A DNA stretch of 10,090 nucleotides from Acidobacteriaceae bacterium (GTDB lineage: Bacteria > Acidobacteriota > Terriglobia > Terriglobales > Acidobacteriaceae). Positions 1-6,792 of the stretch are shown one piece after another (the first letter of the stretch is position 1; each line of letters opens with the position of its first letter). The DNA is taken from NCBI GenBank assembly GCA_025462785.1, contig JAOAPG010000337.1:1-10090 (forward strand), written 5' to 3'. The notes under the pieces were generated by a model that searched no databases, had not been told where the DNA came from, and worked only from the letters and a program-made list of their open reading frames with translations. The translations under genes were made by a program, and so were the position numbers.

Positions 1-36
1 GCGCGTCCTCGGAGTGGGAATGTAAGCGTCAGACAT
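1..36 (-). CDS. Possible 5' end of a minus-strand gene cut by the window edge
   Basis: An ATG at 36-34 on the minus strand opens a frame reading MSDAYIPTPRTR before the window ends. A GGAG lies 12 bases upstream, which is a poor spacing for a Shine-Dalgarno site. Twelve residues are too few to assign a family. The gene would fit the minus-strand direction of most of its neighbours, but two plus-strand frames are also open for the first 70 to 87 bases, so the call is tentative. Sequence to the left of the window would settle it. Confidence 0.22.
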   Translation of the reverse strand, partial: MSDAYIPTPRTR

Positions 37-93
37 GGAAGGGTAAAGCTCCGGCAATCGCCAAGGATGGGTGAAGAAAGAGTGTAGCGCAAA

Positions 94-131
94 GAGCAGG
101 CTCTAGGCTCTGGGCATTAGGCTCTAGGTTC
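94..131 (+). repeat. Left terminal inverted repeat of the four-helix-bundle cassette
   Basis: This 38-base stretch matches the reverse complement of 695-732 at 34 of 38 positions. The outer ten bases (GAGCAGGCTC) are identical in both arms. Internally it carries two copies of GGCTCTAGG (99-107 and 120-128) around a CTGGGCATTAGG core. The two arms enclose the four-helix-bundle gene completely. No target-site duplication is evident: the bases before 94 (gcgcaaa) do not match those after 732 (accaatt). Confidence 0.75.
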
Positions 132-189
132 CCGAGAGCGTTACTGCCAAAGCTAAACCTGTCCTGCTGTGCACAAAAGCTTTTTAGGA

Positions 190-205
190 TGTGACATTCA
201 TCACT
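190..205 (+). promoter_or_regulatory. CRP/FNR-like palindrome upstream of the four-helix-bundle gene
   Basis: The sequence TGTGA-CATTCA-TCACT has the layout of a CRP-family operator (TGTGA-N6-TCACA), with a perfect GTGA/TCAC inner palindrome. It lies 49 bases before the ATG at 255. No convincing -35/-10 pair was found beside it, and a match this short can occur by chance. Function is inference only. Confidence 0.28.
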
Positions 206-254
206 GCTTGAAAATTGATCAGGCTTTAGAGTCTTGACTTGCAGGAGATTAGGT

Positions 255-626
255 ATGAGCGGTACTTACGAAGATCTTAAGGCGTGGCAGGTTGCGATGG
301 AATTGATTCTGGATATCTATCGAGCCACGCGCTCCTTCCCCGAAGGAGAGAAGTATGGTCTCACAAGCCAGATCAGAAGAGCAGCCGTATCAGTTGCCAG
401 CAATATCGCAGAAGGCAAGGGCCGAGCATCGGACAAAGAGCTACTCCAGTTCTTGAACCACGCGCGAGGATCGTTGTATGAGGTGCAAACACAACTGGCA
501 ATTGCTGAACGCCTGGGATATCTAAATGACAAACAGAACCGAGCACTCGCTTTGAATGCCGCAGAAGCTGGGCGGTTACTAAACGGACTGATTCGATGCT
601 ATCGTGCGGAGACCGCCGCTGCATGA
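255..626 (+). CDS. Four-helix bundle protein (23S rRNA intervening-sequence / S23 family)
   Basis: A 123-residue protein of the family first described from ORFs inside intervening sequences of Leptospira 23S rRNA genes (TIGR02436 type) and structurally related to the Avd accessory protein of diversity-generating retroelements. Visible hallmarks are the opening YEDLKAWQVAMEL helix, the S-Q-I-R-R-A-A-V-S-V-A-S-N-I-A-E-G segment near residues 38-54, and the RGSLYEVQTQLAIAERLGYL helix near residues 72-91. Full length is normal for the family. The ATG at 255 was chosen over an in-frame TTG at 234 because AGGAG (243-247) sits 7 bases before it. The biochemical role of solitary copies is unknown; members form basic, ring-like oligomers thought to bind nucleic acid. 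It is the only convincing plus-strand gene here and is boxed in by inverted repeats at 94-131 and 695-732, so it looks like the cargo of a small cassette. Confidence 0.9.
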   Translation: MSGTYEDLKAWQVAMELILDIYRATRSFPEGEKYGLTSQIRRAAVSVASNIAEGKGRASDKELLQFLNHARGSLYEVQTQLAIAERLGYLNDKQNRALALNAAEAGRLLNGLIRCYRAETAAA

Positions 627-640
627 ATTCTCAATACGGT

Positions 641-716
641 CTGGGCTGTAGGCGCTAGCTCCTCGATTGAGTTTCCGGTTCTATGCTAGTAGATGAACCT
701 AGCGCCTAAAGCCCAG
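641..716. repeat. Hairpin-forming inner repeat pair downstream of the four-helix-bundle gene
   Basis: CTGGGCTGTAGGCGCTAG at 641-658 pairs with CTAGCGCCTAAAGCCCAG at 699-716, giving 17 of 18 matches around a 40-base spacer. The right arm is part of the right terminal repeat, so 641-658 is a third copy of the repeat core in the same orientation as the left repeat. In RNA from either strand this would form a long stem. It could end transcripts of both the plus-strand gene and the convergent TonB receptor gene, but there is no U-tract on either side. Confidence 0.75.
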
Positions 717-732
717 CGCCCAGAGCCTGCTC
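695..732 (-). repeat. Right terminal inverted repeat of the four-helix-bundle cassette
   Basis: The reverse complement of this stretch matches 94-131 at 34 of 38 bases, including the ten outermost. Its outer end lies inside the TGA stop codon (731-733) of the TonB-dependent receptor gene, so the last two bases of that stop codon belong to the repeat. This suggests that the cassette landed exactly at the 3' end of the receptor gene, or that such repeats favour gene ends. Confidence 0.75.
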
Positions 733-3700
733 ACCAATTCAACTTCAATGCAAACTGGAACTGCCTTGGATCATATGCTGCCGTCGCTAAGCCAGCATTG
801 CTGAAGAGCGGACTTACAGCAGCCACGTTGTATTTGTTAGCAATGTTGAACATGTCGGTAATCAGATCCATGTTGAATCGTTCACCGAAGTAAATTCGCT
901 TGGAGACCCTCAGGTCGTTGAAGACCGTCCATGGAGTAATACCGGCATTGCGTCCCAGATTTCCGTCCAACTGCAAAAGGGCCGGTGTAGCTTGACTCGC
1001 GACAAATCCATTTATACAAGGCTCTTGTAGAACTCCGGTTGGCGAGTATTTGCTGTGATAGACATTGCCGCAAGCGGGGTCGACAGTCGTATTCGGACGG
1101 CTGGTTAGCGATGACAATTGGAAGTTGTCGCCGTTCCCGGTGATGATGTTAAACGGCCGTCCAAAAGCGACTTCAAGGATGGGTGCAAAAGTCCAGTTGC
1201 TGAAAAGTTTTCCCGCGAAGCCGCTACCTGTAAGCCTTCCTGTCTGATAAACACCGCTGAAAACTAAACGGTGGCGTTGATCGAAGGTAGAATTTGAGCG
1301 GTCTAGGGCAGGATAATAGCTATCCTGCGGAGTGAGGGTAGATTGCAGGTCGGTGGAATCGTCAATCGCATGCGCCCAAGTATAGGAAGCTCGGAACTCG
1401 TAGTGGCTCCTAAAGCGCTTGCGCAAATCAGCGGTGAAACCATGGTAGACAGAAGTACCGTTAGAGTAGTTTGCGTCCATGTCGCCGAATGGAACACAGT
1501 TGGCGAGCGTTGTAGGATCGCACTTTGAATTCAGACCCTCGGCCTGCAGAACTTGTTGTGCCAGGCCTACGCATTGCGCACCCGCTGCACCTTGGGTAGC
1601 CAAGATAAAATTCGCGACCGAAGCATTGAGTCCGGAAGGCCGGAAGAAATTCACCAGAGAAGCAGGAACGTATGGGACGCCTCCTGGCGTTACCCCGCAT
1701 CCGCTGACTGTGAACGGGCTTGCAGCCCCGGTTCCCGCGGCTGTCGCGGCATTGAAGTTTTTCACCAACAAGTCTCCACGAATCGTATTGGCGTTAATGG
1801 GCCGGTTCAGGTGGCGTCCGCCATTGAAGTTATAGGCCAGGCTTAGCGCGAAGCCGCCGCCCAAGTCGCGTTCAATGCTTAAATTCGCCTGTTGCGAATA
1901 AGCATAGACAAAGTTCTTGGCCTGCGGATATCCGAACGGTTGGAACCCAATCGCGAGAGGCGTAGTGGTCAGATAATTTTGATTTAGAAACACCGACTGC
2001 GGAAAATTCAAAGCCTGAAATTGCTGCTGATTAGGCAGATATCCCAATGCGGCGTTCACAGGGCCGATCGGGGAAGGCGCGCACTGCGGGAAGCTTGGAT
2101 TAACGAGGGTTCCCTGGAAAATAGGAATAGCATTGAGGTTCCCAGGATCACCGGGCACGGTGCAAGGCGAGGTCCCGGCGAAGGCAAGCTGTCCGGACTT
2201 CGATCCATCCGAAGCATCGCCTAAAAAGTACAAACCTAGCAGCGGGTGATCGTAGAAAATTCCGTACGAACCGCGAAGCACGGTCTTGCCATCCCCTTTA
2301 GGATCCCAGGCCAGACCAATGCGCGGCTGCACGTTGTTGGTGTCAGTCTGAATCCCTTTCTGCAGCCCAAGGAAGTTGTACCCAGCAAGCGCCAGTGGGT
2401 CCGGTGAAGTAAACTTCGGCGCAAACTCAACGTCGTAGCGCAGACCATAATTCAAAGTGAGATTGGGGCGCACGCGCCAGGAATCCTGCCAGAACACGCC
2501 TAGAGCCTTATTGTTGAATGAATCGTGCGGATTGCCGATGCCCTGGATGAAGTCACCGGGCAGTCCTGCCCCGTACGCCTGTACGGCTGATAGTTCGGGG
2601 AATGAAGGGAACCCTGCGGGTGTGACAAAGCCCAAATTCGTAGAGCTAAAACTCCCGAAGTCGTACACCCCGCCGTAATTCACGGTGAAGGTGGCGGTGA
2701 TCGGGATGTAATTGAAGTCCACGCCAAACTTCGTATTGTGACGACCCATGGTCCAGGAGAAATTGTCGGTGAACTGGTAACGCTGCTCAGTGCGCTGAAT
2801 ATAGGAGTAAGGCTCCCGTCCGAAATAGGCGAAGCCGGGAATGTTCACGGCGGGATCGGACCCTCCGGGAGTTTGCGTATTGTAAAAATAAGCAAGTCCG
2901 CGACGCGCATATTGAAACAGAAACTCATTCACCTTGTTATTGCCGAGCGTCGAAGTATACTCCATGACGCCGCTCACATCGCGGTAAGTTTGTTGTGAAG
3001 TCCGGGAATAAGCGTTCTGTCCGAACGGTTGATCCTGACCGCTAACTTCAATGCCATTGATCGTGCTCGGGCTGACGTTGCCCCGCAGCATTATTCGATT
3101 GCTGTTATTGATGTTATGGTCGAGACGCAGCGAATACAGGCTCGTTCCCTCAAACACGGGAAAATTGCCCGTCTGTGAACTCAGGGATTGATATGACGCA
3201 GGCACAAAGCATGGTGGTGATGAGCAAGTGCTGGCGAACCCACTGATTCCCGGGAACCCGGTCAGCGAGGTCGGCCACACTCCCTTGACGGCCATGCCGG
3301 ACGAAGCTCCAGCTAGAAAAGCGTAAGCGCCTACCTCTTGGGCAAAGGCCTGACTGGCTTGCTCGGTTGCTAGCACAGTCGGATTGGTAAGAAATCCGAT
3401 CTGGCTTGGTGTCAGCTGCAAGGTGCCAAATGGCAAACCGACACGACTAGTATCGAAGGGAACCAGGCCGAAATTATTTGCTCCAATATCAGAAAACCCA
3501 GTCTCGTGGCGCCGCGTGATTTCATAAGAAAAATAGTAGTAAGTTTTGTCTTTCTTGATAGGTCCACCGAAAGATACGCCGGCTTGGACACGCGTGTAGG
3601 CGGGATCGGGCACAGTGCTGAACGGGTTTACGGCTTGGAAGTTCCGATTCCGCAGATATCCGAAAACGTCGCCGTGAAATTCGTTCGATCCAGAACGGGT

Positions 3701-4453
3701 GATGATGTTGACGATTCCACCAGCAGCGCGGCCATATTCTGGCGCGTAGCTGTTCGTGATGATCTGGAATTCCTGCACCGCTTCTTGCGACACTGTTGAG
3801 CGCACGCCATTGGTGGAGTTGTCAGTCGCGTCGGCGCCGTCCACGTTAACTAAGTTCGAGCGCGCACGCTGTCCGCTCATGTTGAGCCCGGAGGTCGGAG
3901 CGGCGCCAGTGCTCGGAGCGTTGTCGCGTGCGACTTGCGAATCAGTCAGCGTGAAGTTGATGTAATTGCGTCCATTAATAGGAAGATTGTCGATGCGTTG
4001 CTGATTGATGGTATCGGTCGTCGCGGTACGTTGTGTCTCGATGAGCTCCGCCTCGGAGGTCACGTTGATCGTCTCTTTGGTGCTTGCGAGCGAAAGCGCG
4101 ATTGGCAGTTCAGCCGTCTGGCCGACTGTAATAGTGACATGCTCAGACGTCGCTTTGGCGAAACCCGCTGCCTCCACAATCACCGAGTAAGTGGCAGGAG
4201 ACAATGCCGTAATGGTGTACTCCCCCGTCTCATTTCCTGTCGCAGTTCTTTCCAGACCCTTGCTTGAATCACGAGCCGTGACAACGGCGCCCGTTACCAT
4301 CTTGCCGCTCGGGTCCTTCACAATGACACGCAGTTCGCCACTGGCAGATCCCTGGCCCAAAGCAAGAGGGGTCAGCGGTAAAGACGCTAGGAACGAGAAG
4401 GAGATCAGCAACAAAAGTGATAGTGAGCGCGAGAATAGCTTCCGCATTGTCAT
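731..4453 (-). CDS. TonB-dependent receptor, Oar-like, with carboxypeptidase-regulatory domain
   Basis: A 1240-residue outer-membrane transporter of the large Oar-like group that is abundant in Acidobacteriota. The order is: signal peptide (about 1-35, basic MRKLFSRS then a Leu-rich core ending LALGQG); carboxypeptidase-regulatory-like domain (about 38-122, including VKDPSGKMVTGAVV and the ETGEYTITALSPATYSV strand); plug domain (about 135-260, with NLPINGRNY at 156-164 and YAPEYGRAAGGIVNIITRSG at 236-255); then a 22-stranded-type beta-barrel ending in aromatic-rich ALKLNW, a typical outer-membrane C-terminal signal. ATG 4453 was preferred to the upstream in-frame codon at 4516 because GGAG lies 7 bases before it and the signal peptide then starts correctly; a second ATG follows two codons later. 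The substrate cannot be read from the sequence; relatives are thought to import large glycans or peptides. The gene stands alone, with no SusD-like partner in view, and its stop codon overlaps the cassette repeat. Confidence 0.93.
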   Translation of the reverse strand: MTMRKLFSRSLSLLLLISFSFLASLPLTPLALGQGSASGELRVIVKDPSGKMVTGAVVTARDSSKGLERTATGNETGEYTITALSPATYSVIVEAAGFAKATSEHVTITVGQTAELPIALSLASTKETINVTSEAELIETQRTATTDTINQQRIDNLPINGRNYINFTLTDSQVARDNAPSTGAAPTSGLNMSGQRARSNLVNVDGADATDNSTNGVRSTVSQEAVQEFQIITNSYAPEYGRAAGGIVNIITRSGSNEFHGDVFGYLRNRNFQAVNPFSTVPDPAYTRVQAGVSFGGPIKKDKTYYYFSYEITRRHETGFSDIGANNFGLVPFDTSRVGLPFGTLQLTPSQIGFLTNPTVLATEQASQAFAQEVGAYAFLAGASSGMAVKGVWPTSLTGFPGISGFASTCSSPPCFVPASYQSLSSQTGNFPVFEGTSLYSLRLDHNINNSNRIMLRGNVSPSTINGIEVSGQDQPFGQNAYSRTSQQTYRDVSGVMEYTSTLGNNKVNEFLFQYARRGLAYFYNTQTPGGSDPAVNIPGFAYFGREPYSYIQRTEQRYQFTDNFSWTMGRHNTKFGVDFNYIPITATFTVNYGGVYDFGSFSSTNLGFVTPAGFPSFPELSAVQAYGAGLPGDFIQGIGNPHDSFNNKALGVFWQDSWRVRPNLTLNYGLRYDVEFAPKFTSPDPLALAGYNFLGLQKGIQTDTNNVQPRIGLAWDPKGDGKTVLRGSYGIFYDHPLLGLYFLGDASDGSKSGQLAFAGTSPCTVPGDPGNLNAIPIFQGTLVNPSFPQCAPSPIGPVNAALGYLPNQQQFQALNFPQSVFLNQNYLTTTPLAIGFQPFGYPQAKNFVYAYSQQANLSIERDLGGGFALSLAYNFNGGRHLNRPINANTIRGDLLVKNFNAATAAGTGAASPFTVSGCGVTPGGVPYVPASLVNFFRPSGLNASVANFILATQGAAGAQCVGLAQQVLQAEGLNSKCDPTTLANCVPFGDMDANYSNGTSVYHGFTADLRKRFRSHYEFRASYTWAHAIDDSTDLQSTLTPQDSYYPALDRSNSTFDQRHRLVFSGVYQTGRLTGSGFAGKLFSNWTFAPILEVAFGRPFNIITGNGDNFQLSSLTSRPNTTVDPACGNVYHSKYSPTGVLQEPCINGFVASQATPALLQLDGNLGRNAGITPWTVFNDLRVSKRIYFGERFNMDLITDMFNIANKYNVAAVSPLFSNAGLATAAYDPRQFQFALKLNW

Positions 4454-4482
4454 AAAGTGTCTCCGGTGGTGGCGAGAGTCAT
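4450..4482 (-). promoter_or_regulatory. Ten-codon upstream ORF ending on the receptor start codon
   Basis: On the minus strand an ATG at 4482-4480 opens a frame reading MTLATTGDTL, whose TGA (4452-4450) overlaps the receptor's ATG (4453-4451) as ATGA. The 9-mer CACCGGAGA occurs twice, 22 bases apart (4482-4490 and 4460-4468); the copy nearer the gene is the receptor's ribosome-binding site. The other copy touches the mini-ORF's ATG, too close for a normal Shine-Dalgarno. This may be a duplicated leader or a coupling device, or it may be chance. Confidence 0.2.
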
Positions 4483-4672
4483 CTCCGGTGACTTCGGCGG
4501 GCGAGACAAAACGCACTCCGAACGCATCGAAGGCTTAACCAAAGCGTGCATGTTTATTAGAAAAGGAAGGCCCGCAGCGTTTTACATCAGCAGAGGATGG
4601 TTATTCAAGCGAGAACCGCAGGGGAGAACTTGCTTAGTCACGCGTCCCAAGGACGCAGATCTCAGAAAATAG
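4454..4672. other. Intergenic region between isoaspartyl peptidase and TonB receptor genes
   Basis: This 219-base gap should carry the receptor's promoter, but no clear sigma-70 pair was found. It contains a perfect 6-bp hairpin, GCGTCC-CAA-GGACGC (4642-4656), 17 bases past the peptidase stop codon. No T-tract follows on either strand, so it is at most a weak terminator. An AGTCA/TGACT inverted repeat (4477-4493) sits near the receptor start. Confidence 0.4.
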
Positions 4673-5584
4673 TCAGCGCCGCACGCCGGAACTCTCGTCA
4701 TTCACAGTCTTAACAGCCCATGCCATACGCGGAGTATTGTGAGCGATACCGAAATTTCCGTCAGCGTCGAGCAGAATCATGCCGCCGTGACCACCAAGAC
4801 GCGACTCCAGGTAGTTGATCGCCTCTGCCGCAATCCACTCTGGAAGACTACCCGAAGCCACGCGATCAGCGGCCCATTTCGCGAGTACGAGCTTCATGAT
4901 CGGTTCGCCCCATCCTGTTGTGGAAGCTGCTGCCGATTTGTTGTCGGCGTAGCAGCCACATCCGATTAATGAAGAGTCGCCGAGTCGACCCGGAGCCTTG
5001 TTGAGTGTGCCGCCAGTCGAGGTGGCGGAAGCGATATTGCCTTGCTGGTCGAGCGCGACAGCGCCAACTGTATCGTGCGAGATGGTTGCCGAAAAGATGT
5101 CGTTCTCGGATCCAGCAGAACGGGACTGAAATTCGCGCAGCCGCTCGATCTCCCGCGGAAGAATAAGATCTTCGTTCTTACACAGTTCGATGCCGTGCTC
5201 GGCGGCAAAACGTTCGGCGCCTTCCGCGACGAAGTAGACATGCGGGCTGTCGCTCAGGATCTTGCGAGCCGCGCGAATCGGATTGGCGATCCGCTCCACG
5301 CAGCCGACTCCGCCCGCGCGCAGGGTCGCGCCGTCCATGATTAAAGCGTCGAGTTGAACTTTTCCGTCGCGGTTCAGAAAGCTGCCACGCCCGGCGTCGA
5401 AGGTGTCGTCATCTTCCATAACGACGACTGCCTCTTCGACCGCATCGAGCGCGGATCCACCGCCATCCAGTACACGCCAACCCGCTGCGATGGCAGTACG
5501 AACCCCGTTAAGGTGCGCTTCCACCATGTCGTCAGGAATAGCCCAGGCACCACCATGGATAACCAGAACAGGATTCGTAGGCAA
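4673..5584 (-). CDS. Isoaspartyl peptidase / L-asparaginase (Ntn-hydrolase, family T2)
   Basis: A 303-residue plant-type asparaginase. The family hydrolyses isoaspartyl dipeptides, which arise from damaged proteins, and often L-asparagine. Diagnostic parts are VIHGGAW at the N-terminus, DAGRGSFLNRDG (about 63-74), the autocleavage site H-D-T-V-G with catalytic Thr172, and the substrate-binding STGGTLNKAPGRLGDSSLIG segment (about 189-208; Arg200 and Asp203 in family positions). The precursor should split before Thr172 into alpha and beta subunits. The frame stays open to a TTG at 5635, but the TTG at 5584 is preferred: GAGG lies 5 bases before it, MPTNPVLVIHGG matches the family start, and the extension would be translated through a 9-bp hairpin (5605-5629). 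It ends with TGA. No signal peptide is seen, so it is probably cytoplasmic. Confidence 0.92.
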   Translation of the reverse strand: MPTNPVLVIHGGAWAIPDDMVEAHLNGVRTAIAAGWRVLDGGGSALDAVEEAVVVMEDDDTFDAGRGSFLNRDGKVQLDALIMDGATLRAGGVGCVERIANPIRAARKILSDSPHVYFVAEGAERFAAEHGIELCKNEDLILPREIERLREFQSRSAGSENDIFSATISHDTVGAVALDQQGNIASATSTGGTLNKAPGRLGDSSLIGCGCYADNKSAAASTTGWGEPIMKLVLAKWAADRVASGSLPEWIAAEAINYLESRLGGHGGMILLDADGNFGIAHNTPRMAWAVKTVNDESSGVRR

Positions 5585-5604
5585 ACATTCCTCAGGAAAT
5601 AGAA

Positions 5605-5629
5605 CAGCCCCGATAGTCACTCGGGGCTG
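5605..5629 (-). terminator. Perfect 9-bp hairpin upstream of the isoaspartyl peptidase gene
   Basis: CAGCCCCGA (5605-5613) pairs perfectly with TCGGGGCTG (5621-5629) around a 7-base loop. In minus-strand RNA it is followed by UUCUAUUUCC, a weak U-tract, and then by the GAGG ribosome-binding site of the peptidase gene. It could be a terminator for the small membrane protein gene upstream or a structured 5' leader of the peptidase mRNA. The stem is certain; the function is not. Confidence 0.45.
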
Positions 5630-5710
5630 ATGCAATTGGATACTAGAAGCCGTCTGTCACTCAAAGTAGCATAGCGCAGAAAGCGCCAGTCTCAAAGCAG
5701 ATGTTGCGAT

Positions 5711-5767
5711 GTCGAGTGACTACGGAGGCGAGGCAATCGAACCCTAATGGCTGACTAGCCACTCGAC
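5711..5767. repeat. Imperfect inverted repeat with tRNA-like words
   Basis: GTCGAGTGACTA (5711-5722) pairs with TAGCCACTCGAC (5756-5767) at 11 of 12 positions around a 33-base loop. Read on the minus strand, the stretch contains CGAGTGGCTAG, like a class II tRNA D-arm, and AGGGTTCGATTGCCTC, like a T-arm, followed by GCCTCC. There is no anticodon arm, the T-stem does not close properly and the acceptor ends do not pair, so it is not a working tRNA. It may be a decayed tRNA-Ser relic or simply a hairpin. Confidence 0.35.
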
Positions 5768-5782
5768 CGTGTGACAGCAGTT

Positions 5783-5986
5783 TCACTGGAGCTTGCCTCC
5801 CTTGCTACGTTCTTCCGCATCTTCCACCTTCATCCAGGTGTTGATGGAGGTGAGTTCGGATTCGCTCTGTACATCTACACCGAGCACTCGTTTAATGCGG
5901 CGGCGCATCCGTATTCCGAGTATCCAAGACGCTATCGCGCTCACAATGGCGGTGCATATCAGGATTAAATTAGAGATCCCGTGCAC
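5783..5986 (-). CDS. Small single-pass membrane protein, function unknown
   Basis: A 67-residue protein with one hydrophobic segment (about 5-24, NLILICTAIVSAIASWILGI), a strongly basic stop-transfer stretch (RMRRRIKR) and a polar cytoplasmic tail (GVDVQSESELTSINTWMKVEDAEERSKGGKLQ, in two parts: 36-51 and 52-67). The charge pattern predicts the N-terminus outside and the tail inside. It starts with GTG at 5986, supported by GGGGAAGG at 5995-6002 about 8 bases upstream, and ends with TGA. No family is recognised. It is considered real because of the ribosome-binding site, the coherent membrane topology and its place in a run of minus-strand genes. It lies 161 bases after the CDP-alcohol phosphatidyltransferase gene, so a shared transcript is possible but not shown. 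Confidence 0.65.
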   Translation of the reverse strand: MHGISNLILICTAIVSAIASWILGIRMRRRIKRVLGVDVQSESELTSINTWMKVEDAEERSKGGKLQ

Positions 5987-6147
5987 AACCTATACCTTCC
6001 CCTTCAGTGCCGAGCGGAACATCAGCGCGTTTAGCCGAGTGAAATCCCGCCAATCACCCAATGTCGGTAGGTAATTAAGAGGCCGAGTACATACAAGAGC
6101 ATCTACAAACAATACGCTTGACTTACATCGGTGTCATCGAACAGTGT

Positions 6148-6792
6148 TTACGCGGCTTGCCCAGCGTTTGCCGGGAGCGCGTCCACACCTTCCGTGCGAG
6201 TCCATGTGTAACGCATGCGGTGGATGACGGTAATTGTGGAAAGAACTGCGATCAACCAGAGTACTGGCGCCATCCGATTGAACAATGCGCCAATAATCAC
6301 GAGAACCAGCCGCTCCGGACGCTCCAGGAATCCCACGCGGCAAGAGCCGATCAAAGATTCCGCCCGGGCACGAGTGTAGCTGACCATAATCGCGCTCACC
6401 ATTACGAAGGCGGTAAGCACGACGTAGAAGAAGCGGTCTCCGCGGGCATAATAGACCAGCAGACCAAAGAACTGCGAGGCGTCACTGTAACGGTCAATGA
6501 CAGAATCAAAGAAGCCGCCGAACCGGGTTACCTGATTGCTCGCCCTCGCAACACGCCCGTCCACAAGGTCAAAAAAGCCAGATCCAATAATCACGAGTCC
6601 CGCATAGCGGAATAGGCGAGCTTGATTTTCTCCGTTTGCGTAACCGAACAGAAACGCCGCGATCGCATTGACGACCAGCCCAAAGAACGTGAGTACATTG
6701 GGATTAATCCGCGCCAAGGCTAGCCAGCGGACGATGGCATCCAGCAAAACTCCGCAGGCCCGCCCAAAGGCGCTGGTCCAAGTTTTGCTCAC
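6148..6792 (-). CDS. CDP-alcohol phosphatidyltransferase
   Basis: A 214-residue integral membrane enzyme that transfers a phosphatidyl group from a CDP-lipid to an alcohol in phospholipid synthesis. The complete family signature is visible: D75-x2-D78-G79-x2-A82-R83-x8-G92-x3-D96-x3-D100, whose aspartates bind the metals and CDP. Five to six hydrophobic helices can be seen. The SYTRARAES (138-146) and ERPERL (157-162) segments resemble the phosphatidylinositol-phosphate-synthase branch more than PgsA or PssA, but the acceptor alcohol cannot be fixed from sequence. The start is GTG at 6792, whose last bases form a GTGA overlap with the greA stop, implying translational coupling. It ends with TAA. 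Confidence 0.9.
   Translation of the reverse strand: MSKTWTSAFGRACGVLLDAIVRWLALARINPNVLTFFGLVVNAIAAFLFGYANGENQARLFRYAGLVIIGSGFFDLVDGRVARASNQVTRFGGFFDSVIDRYSDASQFFGLLVYYARGDRFFYVVLTAFVMVSAIMVSYTRARAESLIGSCRVGFLERPERLVLVIIGALFNRMAPVLWLIAVLSTITVIHRMRYTWTRTEGVDALPANAGQAA

Noticed and set aside
94..131. CRISPR array or tandem satellite from the GGCTCTAGG repeats
   Set aside because: There are only two short direct copies, no regular spacers, and the dominant relation is inversion around the gene.
4454..4516. N-terminal extension of the TonB receptor
   Set aside because: It would place 21 polar, His/Arg-rich residues before the signal peptide. The internal ATG 4453 has its own Shine-Dalgarno.
5585..5635. 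N-terminal extension of the isoaspartyl peptidase from TTG 5635
   Set aside because: The extension is translated through a perfect 9-bp hairpin, matches no family sequence, and the internal TTG 5584 has a well-spaced GAGG.
6118..6615. A 165-residue plus-strand open frame
   Set aside because: It lies antisense to the phosphatidyltransferase gene, which has the full catalytic signature. Its translation has no recognisable domain and reflects the composition of the opposite strand.
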